A DNA stretch of 64,000 nucleotides from Chloroflexota bacterium (lineage in GTDB: Bacteria > Chloroflexota > Limnocylindria > QHBO01): contig JAILWI010000001.1 in assembly GCA_025699005.1 (NCBI GenBank), forward strand, positions 558,001 through 622,000, read 5' to 3'. Numbering within the stretch: the first letter of the stretch is position 1; every line of letters starts with the position of its first letter. A model generated the notes under the pieces. That model had not been told where the DNA came from and did no database searches. It saw only the letters and a program-made list of their open reading frames with translations. A program made the translations under genes and the position numbers. Of this stretch, positions 9,113 to 16,782 are shown piece by piece.

Positions 9113-10024
9113 ATGAAGTACCTGCTCATCGCTCCACCCCTGGCATTTTTCTTTGCGATCAGCCTGATCCCGCTCGTCTACACGGTATGGCTGAGTCTCA
9201 CCAGCACGAATATCGCTGGTGGAGGCGGTTGGGTCGGGTTCGACAACTACGCGCGCCTGCTCGCTGACACGTTCTTCCGCCAGGCGTATGGGAACACGGT
9301 CCTGTTCGTTGTCATCGGCGTTGCAGCGCAGTATGTGCTTGGCTTGGCGCTAGCTCTCGCGGTTCATTCCCTGACGCGTGGTCAGCGGCTCGTACGGCTG
9401 GCAATCCTGCTGCCGCTGATGATCGCTCCGCTGATTGTAGGCTTCATCTGGCAGACCCTTCTCGACTCGCGGTACGGACCCGTGAATGGCTTGCTGCGCG
9501 CAGTCGGGATCGATCCTGTGGCGTGGCTGACCGACTCGTCGTTCGCGTTCATCTCGATCTTGATCGTCGACGCATGGCAATGGACGCCGTTCGTCTTCCT
9601 GGTTCTTTACGCAGGCCTTCGAACCCTTCCAACAGAGCCATTCGAGGCAGCCCGCGTTGACGGCGCCTCCGGCTGGCGGACGTTCGCGGACATCACGTTC
9701 CCCATGCTCATTCCGGCGAGCATCGCCGCGATCCTGCTGCGGGCGATCGAAGCTTTCAAACTGTTCGACATCGTCTTCTATATCACGGGCGGCGGCCCCG
9801 GTGGCGCGACTGGAACTGTCTCGCTCCTCGGCTACTTCACCGCTCTGCGCTCCGGAAACATGGGTTACGGGGCTGCGATGACCGTTGTGCTCCTGCTGAC
9901 CGTGATCGCGATCGCCCTGACGTCTTTGCTCATCCTCCAGCGAGCTCTGTCTCGGCCGGATCTGTCCGGCGAACAGGCATTTGCCCGCCGGCAGTCGAGA
10001 ACCAGAGAGGTCGAGCATGGATAG
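9113..10024 (+). CDS. ABC importer permease, MalF/UgpA type
   Basis: 303 aa. Six membrane segments; starts MKYLLIAPPLAFFFAISLIP, ends with a basic cytoplasmic tail. The EAA-loop region reads EPFEAARVDGASGWRTF, the site that docks on the ATPase, and is canonical for binding-protein-dependent transporters. ATG 9113 follows the intercistronic hairpin. The stop overlaps the second permease start by 8 bp, giving translational coupling. It forms the inner-membrane channel with the second permease; the CUT1 family imports oligosaccharides, polyols or glycerol derivatives. Confidence 0.92.
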   Translation: MKYLLIAPPLAFFFAISLIPLVYTVWLSLTSTNIAGGGGWVGFDNYARLLADTFFRQAYGNTVLFVVIGVAAQYVLGLALALAVHSLTRGQRLVRLAILLPLMIAPLIVGFIWQTLLDSRYGPVNGLLRAVGIDPVAWLTDSSFAFISILIVDAWQWTPFVFLVLYAGLRTLPTEPFEAARVDGASGWRTFADITFPMLIPASIAAILLRAIEAFKLFDIVFYITGGGPGGATGTVSLLGYFTALRSGNMGYGAAMTVVLLLTVIAIALTSLLILQRALSRPDLSGEQAFARRQSRTREVEHG

Positions 10025-10850
10025 GATCCGTCGACTCGCTCTTCTGGGGGTCTGGGGACTCTTCGCGATCTTTCCCGTGTACTGGATGGCGATTACTGCG
10101 TTCAAGGAGCAGCGGGACATCTACCAAGGTCCCTTTGTGGTCCCAGGGGTCGATTTCCAGCCGACTCTGCAGTCGTGGGAGTACATCGCCGGGACGGGCC
10201 GCGACCAGATCCTGCTGGGGTTCGGCAACAGCGTACTGTTCGCCGCTGTGAGCTCATTCCTGGCGGTCGTCATCGGTGCGTTCGCCGCCTACGGGCTAGC
10301 CCGATACAAGTACAGGTTCGGCCCGTTCACGAACAGCGACCTCAGCTTCCTAATCGTATCCCAGCGAATCATGCCGCCGATCGTCGCCGTCATCGCCCTC
10401 TTTGCAATGTTCCGCTTCGTTGGGCTGCTGGATACCCATTTCGGGATGATCCTCGTCTACACGTGGTTCAATCTTCCCCTGACCGTCTTCATCCTCACGG
10501 ACTTCATGAGCCGCATCCCGGTCGAGATTGAGCACGCGGCGGCCATCGACGGTTATGGCAAATTCGATCAGATCCGGAAGGTGATGCTGCCGCTGGCAAT
10601 GCCGGGCATGGCGGCCGCCTATCTGCTCTCGTTCTTCTTCGTCTGGAACGACTTCCTTCTCGCACTGATGCTTACATTCCGCGACGCCCAGACGCTGCCA
10701 ATCGTGATCACTGCGCTGAGCGCCCAGATGGAGCCGCGCTGGTGGCTTATCTCTGCTATCGGCCTGCTGGCAATCATCCCGCCCGCGCTGGCTGCGATCG
10801 TCCTCGACCGGTTTATGGAGCGACAAGTGCTCCGGGGAGGCATCCGATGA
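10017..10850 (+). CDS. ABC importer permease, MalG/UgpE type
   Basis: 277 aa. Starts at ATG 10017 (MDRIRRLALLGVWGLF), overlapping the previous gene. Six membrane segments with EAA-loop EIEHAAAIDGYGKFDQIRKV and a C-terminal segment ending RQVLRGGIR, typical of MalG-like subunits. A slightly longer open frame reaches 9981 but the ATG fits the family. The stop overlaps the first ATPase gene by ATGA. Partner of the 9113-10024 permease. Confidence 0.92.
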   Translation: MDRIRRLALLGVWGLFAIFPVYWMAITAFKEQRDIYQGPFVVPGVDFQPTLQSWEYIAGTGRDQILLGFGNSVLFAAVSSFLAVVIGAFAAYGLARYKYRFGPFTNSDLSFLIVSQRIMPPIVAVIALFAMFRFVGLLDTHFGMILVYTWFNLPLTVFILTDFMSRIPVEIEHAAAIDGYGKFDQIRKVMLPLAMPGMAAAYLLSFFFVWNDFLLALMLTFRDAQTLPIVITALSAQMEPRWWLISAIGLLAIIPPALAAIVLDRFMERQVLRGGIR

Positions 10851-11905
10851 GCCAGGTCGAGCTGCGCTCGCTCACAAAGCACTATGGCCGACAGCCGGCT
10901 CTCGATAACGTCGAAGTTTCAATCCGCGACGGAGAGTTCTTCGTCATCTTCGGTCGGCCGGGAGCTGGCAAGAGCACGACACTCAAGGTGATCGCGGGGA
11001 TCGAAGACCCAACCGACGGCCAGGTCGTCTTCGGCGACCAGCCGATGAATGGGATTCCGCCACAGCGGCGGAACGTGGCGATGGCATTCGAGTCCTACGC
11101 CCTCTACCCGCATATCAGCGTCGCTGCCAACCTTGAGTTCCCGCTCAAGGCGCCTGGGCGCAGCATTGGTATCGATGAGCGGCAGCGGCGTATCAGCGAG
11201 GTTGCGGAGCTGTTGGAGATCACGCCGCTCCTCAATCGGAGGCCAAGCCAGCTGAGCGGCGGTCAACGCCAGCGTGTCTCGCTGGGGCGTGCTTTGGTCC
11301 GTTCGGGGACAGGTGTGTCGGTGACATTGCTCGACGAACCCATCGCGCATCTCGATGCCCGGCTCCGCCACTGGCTTCGCGGTGAGCTTCGCCACTACCA
11401 GCAGAAAGCCGACACCACGACCGTTTACGCCTCGCCGGATTATGTCGAGGCATTCGCGGTGGCCGACCGTCTCATGGTTCTCATCGACGGGCGCGTGCGC
11501 CAGGTGGGAACGCCGCTCGAGATCCAGACCCACCCGGCCGACACCGACGTCGCAGGCATGATCGGCGACCCGAAGATGAACCTGCTCGGGCTCGATAGCA
11601 GCGGAGAACTGGCCCGCCAGGCCCGGCAGCATGGCGCGCATCCGGCCGCAGCCACGGTCGGCATCTGGCCGACGGATGCCAAGCTCGACCGCACCCAGGG
11701 TGGAATCCCCGGGACGGTCTATGTGGTCGAACCTCTTGGTGAGGACGCAATTGTTCGCGTGGACGTGCCCGGCGGCCGAATGCAGATCAAGACGTCGAGC
11801 TCGCAGACCTATCGGCCGGGCGAGCCAATCAATGTCCATCCGGCCTGGGAGCGTGCTCACTACTTCGGCGGTGACGGAGCCCGAATCGGCGGAGGTGCCC
11901 TCTGA
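10847..11905 (+). CDS. ABC importer ATPase 1 (MalK/UgpC-like, with altered Q- and H-loops)
   Basis: 352 aa. Walker A GRPGAGKST, signature LSGGQRQR and Walker B TLLDEPIAHLD are intact. Two switch residues are not: the Q-loop reads FESYALYPH (Glu for Gln), and the H-loop reads YASPDYVEA where MalK-type proteins have YVTHDQ.EA, so the histidine is replaced by proline. A C-terminal OB-like regulatory domain follows (about residues 235-350). ATG 10847 overlaps the permease stop. A second, different ATPase follows at once, suggesting a heterodimer as in the two-ATPase glycerol importer GlpSTPQUV, in which this subunit has a degenerate catalytic site. Confidence 0.9.
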   Translation: MSQVELRSLTKHYGRQPALDNVEVSIRDGEFFVIFGRPGAGKSTTLKVIAGIEDPTDGQVVFGDQPMNGIPPQRRNVAMAFESYALYPHISVAANLEFPLKAPGRSIGIDERQRRISEVAELLEITPLLNRRPSQLSGGQRQRVSLGRALVRSGTGVSVTLLDEPIAHLDARLRHWLRGELRHYQQKADTTTVYASPDYVEAFAVADRLMVLIDGRVRQVGTPLEIQTHPADTDVAGMIGDPKMNLLGLDSSGELARQARQHGAHPAAATVGIWPTDAKLDRTQGGIPGTVYVVEPLGEDAIVRVDVPGGRMQIKTSSSQTYRPGEPINVHPAWERAHYFGGDGARIGGGAL

Positions 11906-13005
11906 TGGCCAGCGTCACGCTACGCAACGTCACCAAGCGGTACGGTGGTGCGGTCCTTGCCGTCGACAACATCTCGCTGTCGGTGGCCGACGGCGAGTTC
12001 CTTGCCCTGCTCGGCCCGTCGGGTTGCGGGAAGACCTCCACGATGAGAATGATCGCCGGGTTGGAGGACATCTCCGAAGGGGAGATCCTCGTCGACGACA
12101 CGATCACGAACAACCTCTCGTCGGCCGAGCGCAACGTCGCGATGGCATTCGAGAACTACGGACTCTATCCGCACAAGACCGTCTTTGGAAACATCGCGTA
12201 TCCACTTGTCGTCCGGCGCCGATCTCGACGCGACATCGAGGACAACGTCCTGCGGGTCGCCGCCATGCTCCATATCGATGACGTCCTCGATCGCAAACCA
12301 GCCGAGTTGAGCGGAGGCTTCCAGCAGCGAGTCTCGCTGGCCCGCGCACTCGTGCGAGAGCCGAGCGTCTTTCTGATGGACGAGCCGATCTCGCATCTTG
12401 ACGCCGACCTTCGGTCGGTCATGCGCGGCGAGCTCAAGCGGCTCCAAAAGGACAACGGCGCAACCACGATCTACGTCACGCACGACCAGCTCGAGGCCAT
12501 GTCGATGGCTGACCGAATCGCCGTCATGGATCATGGCGTGCTTCAACAGGTCGGCACGCCCCTCGAAATCTTCAACGCACCTGCGAACGAGTTCGTCGCG
12601 TCGTTTATCGGCGAACCACCGATGAATCTATTCACTGCTCACGTGGGTGCGTCCGACGATGGCCGGAGCCCAGTCCTGATCGGAGAGCACGAGCTGCTCG
12701 TCCTTGACGACCGCCTCCGGGCCGGGGCTCTAGCAGACGGCGGAGCCATCCGTGTCGGGGTCCGCCCCAAGGATTTCGTGCTCAACGCATCAGCATCCGA
12801 TGCCAGCATGCCGGCCGAGGTGCGGGTCGCCGAGGCCCTCATCGACCGGGTGTTGGCCACCCTCGACAGTCCCGCAGGCCGGCTCCGGCTGGAACTCCCG
12901 GCGGGGACCAACTTGCGAGAAGGTGAGCGCGTCCGCGTGGCGCCGCGAGCAGATCGCATCCACCTGTTCGACCCCGAGACCGGGAAAGCCATCCGGCTCG
13001 TGTAG
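11905..13005 (+). CDS. ABC importer ATPase 2 (MalK/UgpC-like)
   Basis: 366 aa. Walker A GPSGCGKTS, signature LSGGFQQR, Walker B FLMDEPISHLD and H-loop YVTHDQLEAM are all present; the Q-loop again has Glu (FENYGLYPH). The C-terminal third is the MOI/TOBE-like regulatory domain (GVRPKDFVLN). The start codon overlaps the previous stop (TGATG). It likely provides the competent catalytic site of an asymmetric ATPase pair energising the 9.1-10.9 kb permeases. Confidence 0.92.
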   Translation: MASVTLRNVTKRYGGAVLAVDNISLSVADGEFLALLGPSGCGKTSTMRMIAGLEDISEGEILVDDTITNNLSSAERNVAMAFENYGLYPHKTVFGNIAYPLVVRRRSRRDIEDNVLRVAAMLHIDDVLDRKPAELSGGFQQRVSLARALVREPSVFLMDEPISHLDADLRSVMRGELKRLQKDNGATTIYVTHDQLEAMSMADRIAVMDHGVLQQVGTPLEIFNAPANEFVASFIGEPPMNLFTAHVGASDDGRSPVLIGEHELLVLDDRLRAGALADGGAIRVGVRPKDFVLNASASDASMPAEVRVAEALIDRVLATLDSPAGRLRLELPAGTNLREGERVRVAPRADRIHLFDPETGKAIRLV

Positions 13006-13019
13006 AGAGGAGACCCCCT

Positions 13020-13988
13020 GTGGCCCACAAGATGATTATCGACACAGACATCGGCACGTATTACGACGACGCATTCGCAGTCCTGCTCGCATGCCGAAGC
13101 CCTGAGGTGGATCTCCTTGGCGTGACGACGGTGTATGGCGACGTGGCGCTTCGCTCCAAGATCGCCCGCAAAGTGCTCAACGTCGCGGGACGTGAGGATG
13201 TCCCGGTCTTCTCGGGCATCGGGCGCCCGCTCCAAGGGAAGTCGCTCATGTTCGGCTTCGAAGGGGAGAACATCCTCGATCCAGGGGACGAGGATCTCAG
13301 GCCCGAAGATGAGCATGCCGTCGACTTCATCGTCCGAACGATCATGGATAACCCGGGCGAGGTGTCGGTGGTCACGCTGGGCGCCGTGAGCAACTTGGCG
13401 ATGGCATACGTCAAGGAGCCGGCGATCGCCCAGAACATGAAAGAGCTCGTGATCATGGGTGGCGTGATTGTCCCGATCGTCGACCAGAAGGGGATTCGAC
13501 GCTCGCCGGTCGAGGAGTACAACCTCAACAACGATCCGATGGCGGCTCAGATCGTGTTCAACTCGGACATGCCGATCGTCCTCGTGCCCATTGATGTCAC
13601 CCTGCAGGTTCCCCTGCGCGACGACCAGACCCAAAAGATCCACGCCTCGAACGACCCGGTCGGGAAGCTTGTCAGCGGCATCCTCAAGGTGTGGCCCCCG
13701 CAGGAGCGAACCATTTACCTCTCGGTCGGTATCCCGACCGAGCACACAGGCTTGTGGCTGCACGATCCACTGACGGTGGCGTTGGTCTTTGACAAGACTT
13801 TCTGCGAGACGACGCGGCTCCATGTTGCCGCCGAATTCGCGCCGACGCCCATCGAGCGCGACCTCATCGTCCGGAACGACGTCCTGCGGACGATTCCGAG
13901 GAAGGATGAGCCGAACATGGACGTCGCTGTCACCGTCGAGGCCGATCGATTCACAGACCTCTTCACTGCCCGCGTCTGCGGGGAATAA
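13020..13988 (+). CDS. Nucleoside hydrolase (inosine-uridine preferring family)
   Basis: 322 aa. GTG 13020 is preceded by a GAGAGGAG Shine-Dalgarno. The N-terminal metal and ribose site reads IIDTDIGTYYDDAFA, the TxxDD form of the family's DTDxGxDD motif; TLGAVSNLAMA and the internal MGGVI segment also match. The C-terminal part holds the His-Asp dyad region (TGLWLHDPLTVALV). The family cleaves the N-glycosidic bond of ribonucleosides to give free base and ribose. Adjacent to a PfkB sugar kinase and downstream of the importer, it probably acts on the imported compound in the cytoplasm. Confidence 0.88.
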   Translation: MAHKMIIDTDIGTYYDDAFAVLLACRSPEVDLLGVTTVYGDVALRSKIARKVLNVAGREDVPVFSGIGRPLQGKSLMFGFEGENILDPGDEDLRPEDEHAVDFIVRTIMDNPGEVSVVTLGAVSNLAMAYVKEPAIAQNMKELVIMGGVIVPIVDQKGIRRSPVEEYNLNNDPMAAQIVFNSDMPIVLVPIDVTLQVPLRDDQTQKIHASNDPVGKLVSGILKVWPPQERTIYLSVGIPTEHTGLWLHDPLTVALVFDKTFCETTRLHVAAEFAPTPIERDLIVRNDVLRTIPRKDEPNMDVAVTVEADRFTDLFTARVCGE

Positions 13989-14007
13989 ACCGGGGGCGAT
14001 CCATACG

Positions 14008-14913
14008 ATGGGACGAGTCATCGTGTTCGGGTCCATCAACGTGGACCTCAGCATGGCGGTGGATCACTTGCCGAAGCCGGGAGAGACGGTCGTTGGGGGA
14101 TCGGTCTATCGCGCGTGGGGCGGGAAAGGAGCGAACCAGGCGGTTGCTGCCGCCAGATTCGGCGCATCGGTGTCCATGGTGGGTGCCGTCGGTGACGATG
14201 AGTGGGCCGAGCCCGCGGTCGAAGCCCTCCGAGCGGAGGGCGTCGATACCGGGCACGTGACGAGGCACTCGGGATCCACGGGAACCGCTGTGATCCTCGT
14301 GGACAGAGTTGGAGAGAACCAGATTGCGGTCGCGCCGGGAGCTAATCACCTGGCCGATGTGGCGTCGCTCGATACGGCATTGGCGGGCCCTCGCGGGGTC
14401 CTGATTACTTGCTTCGAGGTTCTCCCTGATCAGGCGTTGATGGCCGTTCGCCTCGCCATCGCGCGCGGGTGGCGGGCGATCCTCAACCCTGCGCCTGCTC
14501 TTCCGCTCGGCATCGAATGGCACGAGCTTCCGATCATTGTGACCCCCAACGAAGCGGAGGCCGCAGTCGTCGGTCGGGGGCGAACATTTCAGGATCTCGC
14601 CGCAGCGACGGCCTGGGATTTGGTCGTCACTCGCGGCGACCGGGGTGCGGAACTCGCGTCGAATGGGGTCGTAAACCGCGTGGCCGCCCCTGTCGTCGAT
14701 CCCGTCGATGCTACCGGCGCGGGAGACACCCTGAATGGTGTGCTCGCGGCCGAGCTCGCGTCCGGAAGGCCACTTCAGGAGGCACTTACGACTGCGGTTC
14801 ACGCCGCATCGATTTCGACCGAGAGCCGTGGCGCACGAGAGGGAATGCCCCAGCCTGATCGGCTCAGGAGTCGCTTAGCTGAACGGCGGAGTCAGCCGGC
14901 TGCTCGAGGATGA
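14008..14913 (+). CDS. Ribokinase-like PfkB carbohydrate kinase
   Basis: 301 aa. Starts GRVIVFGSINVDLSMAVDHL; PfkB signature 1 is GGKGANQAVAAARFG and signature 2 is DATGAGDTLNGVLAAEL, with the catalytic Asp in the GAGD motif. These are ribokinase hallmarks. Last gene of the LacI cassette, 19 bp after the nucleoside hydrolase. It probably phosphorylates ribose released by the hydrolase. The last few codons run into DNA matching the DUF2075 gene (from about 14901), so the natural C-terminus may have been replaced at a recombination junction. Confidence 0.9.
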   Translation: MGRVIVFGSINVDLSMAVDHLPKPGETVVGGSVYRAWGGKGANQAVAAARFGASVSMVGAVGDDEWAEPAVEALRAEGVDTGHVTRHSGSTGTAVILVDRVGENQIAVAPGANHLADVASLDTALAGPRGVLITCFEVLPDQALMAVRLAIARGWRAILNPAPALPLGIEWHELPIIVTPNEAEAAVVGRGRTFQDLAAATAWDLVVTRGDRGAELASNGVVNRVAAPVVDPVDATGAGDTLNGVLAAELASGRPLQEALTTAVHAASISTESRGAREGMPQPDRLRSRLAERRSQPAARG

Positions 14914-15105
14914 TGCCGTGGTCGTTCAGCTCGGCCTGGCGAGGAGCATCGAGAGCGCCATGAAGCTGTTCTGCCAGGCCGCCACCTCGGCGGGTCCGGG
15001 CCTGTGGCCGACCTGGGTGACGTACTCGGTGCGCAGCTCGTCCGCGATCCGATGCAGGTGGGCATCGGTCCGAAACTGCTCGGTCGTCCCGGCGTACAGC
15101 TTCAC
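14901..15105 (-). pseudogene. Truncated 5' copy of the DUF2075 gene
   Basis: About 205 bp aligns with 5921-6126, the first 68 codons of the intact DUF2075 gene, at roughly 90% identity by eye; the products share KLYAGTTEQFRTDA and WQNSFMALSMLL. There is a one-base deletion near 14939, causing a frameshift, and homology stops abruptly at about 14901, where the kinase gene ends. The start codon is GTG at 15105 or ATG at 15114. This is a non-functional remnant and marks the right-hand edge of the cassette. Confidence 0.88.
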
Positions 15106-15106
15106 G

Positions 15107-15661
15107 CTATGCAACCCTCGTCGCTGCTGGTTCCGGGTTGGCGATGATGTGCAGCCACTTGTCCTGCGCCTTCACGATCTCGAGGAATGAGTAGAGGCAG
15201 GCGGCAGCGAGCGCGAGGAACACGGCGGTGGCTGCGATTACCGCGCCCATCGGCTCCTCCGGACCGCGGCTCAGCAGGAGCAGCGTTGTGACCGGGACCG
15301 CCAGAAGCAGGTTCAGGATGGCGCCCCGCATGAGGCGCATGCGACTGCGCTGCTATTCAAGAAAGTTCGACAGCGGCGATGCGGTTTGGAGCACCCGGCG
15401 TCGCATGGCGGCGCGTTCGCCCGTGTCGTGCTCCGAGACCCTGTTGCGAAGTGGCGTGACCAGAGAGTCTGCAACCCGGTCCGTGACAACGCCGAGGATG
15501 TAGGCGGACGCCAGCAGGACAATCGTGATCGCCGTCTCCCATCCCTGGGCGCTCGCGATCACGGGTCCGACATCCACGATGGCGGCGATGGCGAGGAACA
15601 CCAGCACGGTCGACTGGACCCCGGTGGCGAGGATCTCGGCAAAGACAGCGGTCGTGCTCAT
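15107..15661 (-). pseudogene. Small membrane protein gene interrupted by an in-frame amber codon
   Basis: Two open segments on the same frame, 15353-15661 (102 aa) and 15107-15340 (77 aa), are separated only by TAG (15353-15355) plus four sense codons. Read through, the product has about 180 residues: two hydrophobic segments at the N-terminus, a charged loop (RVSEHDTGERAAMRRR), then QRSRMRLMRGAILN and two more hydrophobic segments. The stop probably replaced a tyrosine codon. The alternative is two tiny adjacent genes. The end abuts the truncated DUF2075 copy, so the two were probably an operon. Function unknown. Confidence 0.6.
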
Positions 15662-15719
15662 CGCGTCATCCGACCCACGCGAGGACGTCGCGGGACATGC
15701 GGTGGCGCTGCCTGTCTGC

Positions 15720-15808
15720 GGCGTGACGCGCGCTCGGGATGCGCGTGGATAACCCCCTGTCCCCTCTACATGGGCAGCTTGCCGGCTAGGTTAGCAATAG
15801 TTGTCCAG
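15720..15808 (-). repeat. 90-bp upstream element, copy 2
   Basis: Near-identical direct repeat of 6161-6250, including the core GAGGGGACAGGG and the ACGCGC/GCGCGT inverted pair. It lies 59 bp upstream of the broken membrane gene. With copy 1 it brackets 9.5 kb in direct orientation. Confidence 0.8.
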
Positions 15809-15884
15809 CATGTGAGCCAGCTGCGCCAGTCAAAAAGGGGGTCCTGTGCGTATAGTGCAAAAAAAACCGTCGGAGGCTCACATG
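15809..15884 (+). promoter_or_regulatory. Promoter region with a perfect 10-bp inverted repeat
   Basis: CATGTGAGCC (15809-15818) and GGCTCACATG (15875-15884) form a perfect 10-bp inverted repeat 56 bp apart. Between them is a good -10 box TATAGT (15851-15856), but I see no convincing -35. The right arm ends on the ATG of the lipoprotein gene. The left arm begins exactly where the 90-bp repeat ends. Confidence 0.45.
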
Positions 15885-16687
15885 ACTCGGGTCCTCGGTC
15901 GAGCTTGCGTGCTATCGGTCCTTCTGCTGGCCCCCGCGTGTTCGGCAGCGGAGAGCGGACGGTCGGACAGCCAGGGGCCATCGGCGGCGGCGTCCATCCC
16001 CGATGCGTCGCCATCCGTCTCGGCGAGCCCGAGTGTCACGCACTCCGAAGAGACGCCCGAAGCGACGTGCCCGAACCCGCACGGTGGCGTATGCCTCGGC
16101 CCGTTGGACGCGGGGACGTACACGACGGTCGCCTTCGGGACCGAGCTGACGTACACGGTCCCGGATGGGTGGAACAACCAGGAGGACCTGCCGGGCAACT
16201 TCCTCGTCATTCCGCCGACCGCCGCGGCGGAGGAGGTCGATGCCGGCACGGCCGACTACATCGGCGTGTATGACGGGGTTGCCGCGGCGAGTGGCGACTG
16301 CGAGGCACGGAGGCTGACGTCGAGCGCACGCCCGTGGCGGTGGCGTCGTGGTTCGTGGCGCACGAGGGTCTCGACACGACCGAGCCCGTCGCGGTGACGG
16401 TCGGCGGGCTCGACGGCGTCGTCCTCGACCTGCGGCTCGCGGAGGGCTACGCGTCCGGATGCCCCTACGAAGGATACGAGGGCATCCCGATGGTGCCCAT
16501 GCTCATCGGCGTTGCGCCGTCCGACGTCCATCACGTCGTCCTGGGCCCGAGCACCACCCGTCTGTACCTGCTCACCGGGCAGAACGGGCGAGTCGTCGCC
16601 ATCGAAGTGACCGATGTCCCAGGCGGGGTGGAGCTCGACGAGCTGGACGCGATTGTCGCCGACTTCGACTTCGAATCGGGAGGTTAG
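15882..16687 (+). pseudogene. Secreted lipoprotein gene with a frameshift
   Basis: ATG 15882 follows CGGAGG and opens a lipoprotein signal with lipobox LAPAC (Cys20) and a Ser/Pro/Ala-rich linker. The domain contains TYTTVAFGTELTYTVPDGW, then the frame fails near 16300-16312; the next frame continues as ERTPVAVASWFVAHEG through to DFESGG at 16687. Joined, this is about 268 residues, predicted to be anchored outside the cell. Either a real frameshift mutation or a sequencing/assembly error. I do not recognise the domain. Confidence 0.65.
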
Positions 16688-16744
16688 GCGCCCGCCGCCC
16701 AGAGACCCGCACTTCAAAATGGTGGTCCGCTCTTGGATCAGACC

Positions 16745-16774
16745 TTGACAGTTATCTGGTACGTACCAGATACT
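16745..16774 (+). promoter_or_regulatory. GntR promoter with 20-bp perfect palindromic operator
   Basis: TTGACA (16745-16750) and GATACT (16769-16774) are separated by 18 bp. Between them, TATCTGGTAC and GTACCAGATA form a perfect 20-bp palindrome (16753-16772), resembling HutC/DasR sites (TGGT-N4-ACCA). Transcription should start near 16781, so the mRNA is essentially leaderless. This strongly suggests autoregulation of the whole operon. Confidence 0.8.
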
Positions 16775-16782
16775 TCCCGGCC

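Noticed and set aside
12639-14054. 471-aa minus-strand frame opposite ATPase 2 and the nucleoside hydrolase
   Set aside because: Antisense shadow of high-GC coding sequence; no motif or start signal, and the plus strand encodes clear enzymes.
14901-15105. A second functional DUF2075 protein
   Set aside because: Only the first 68 codons are present and they carry a frameshift.
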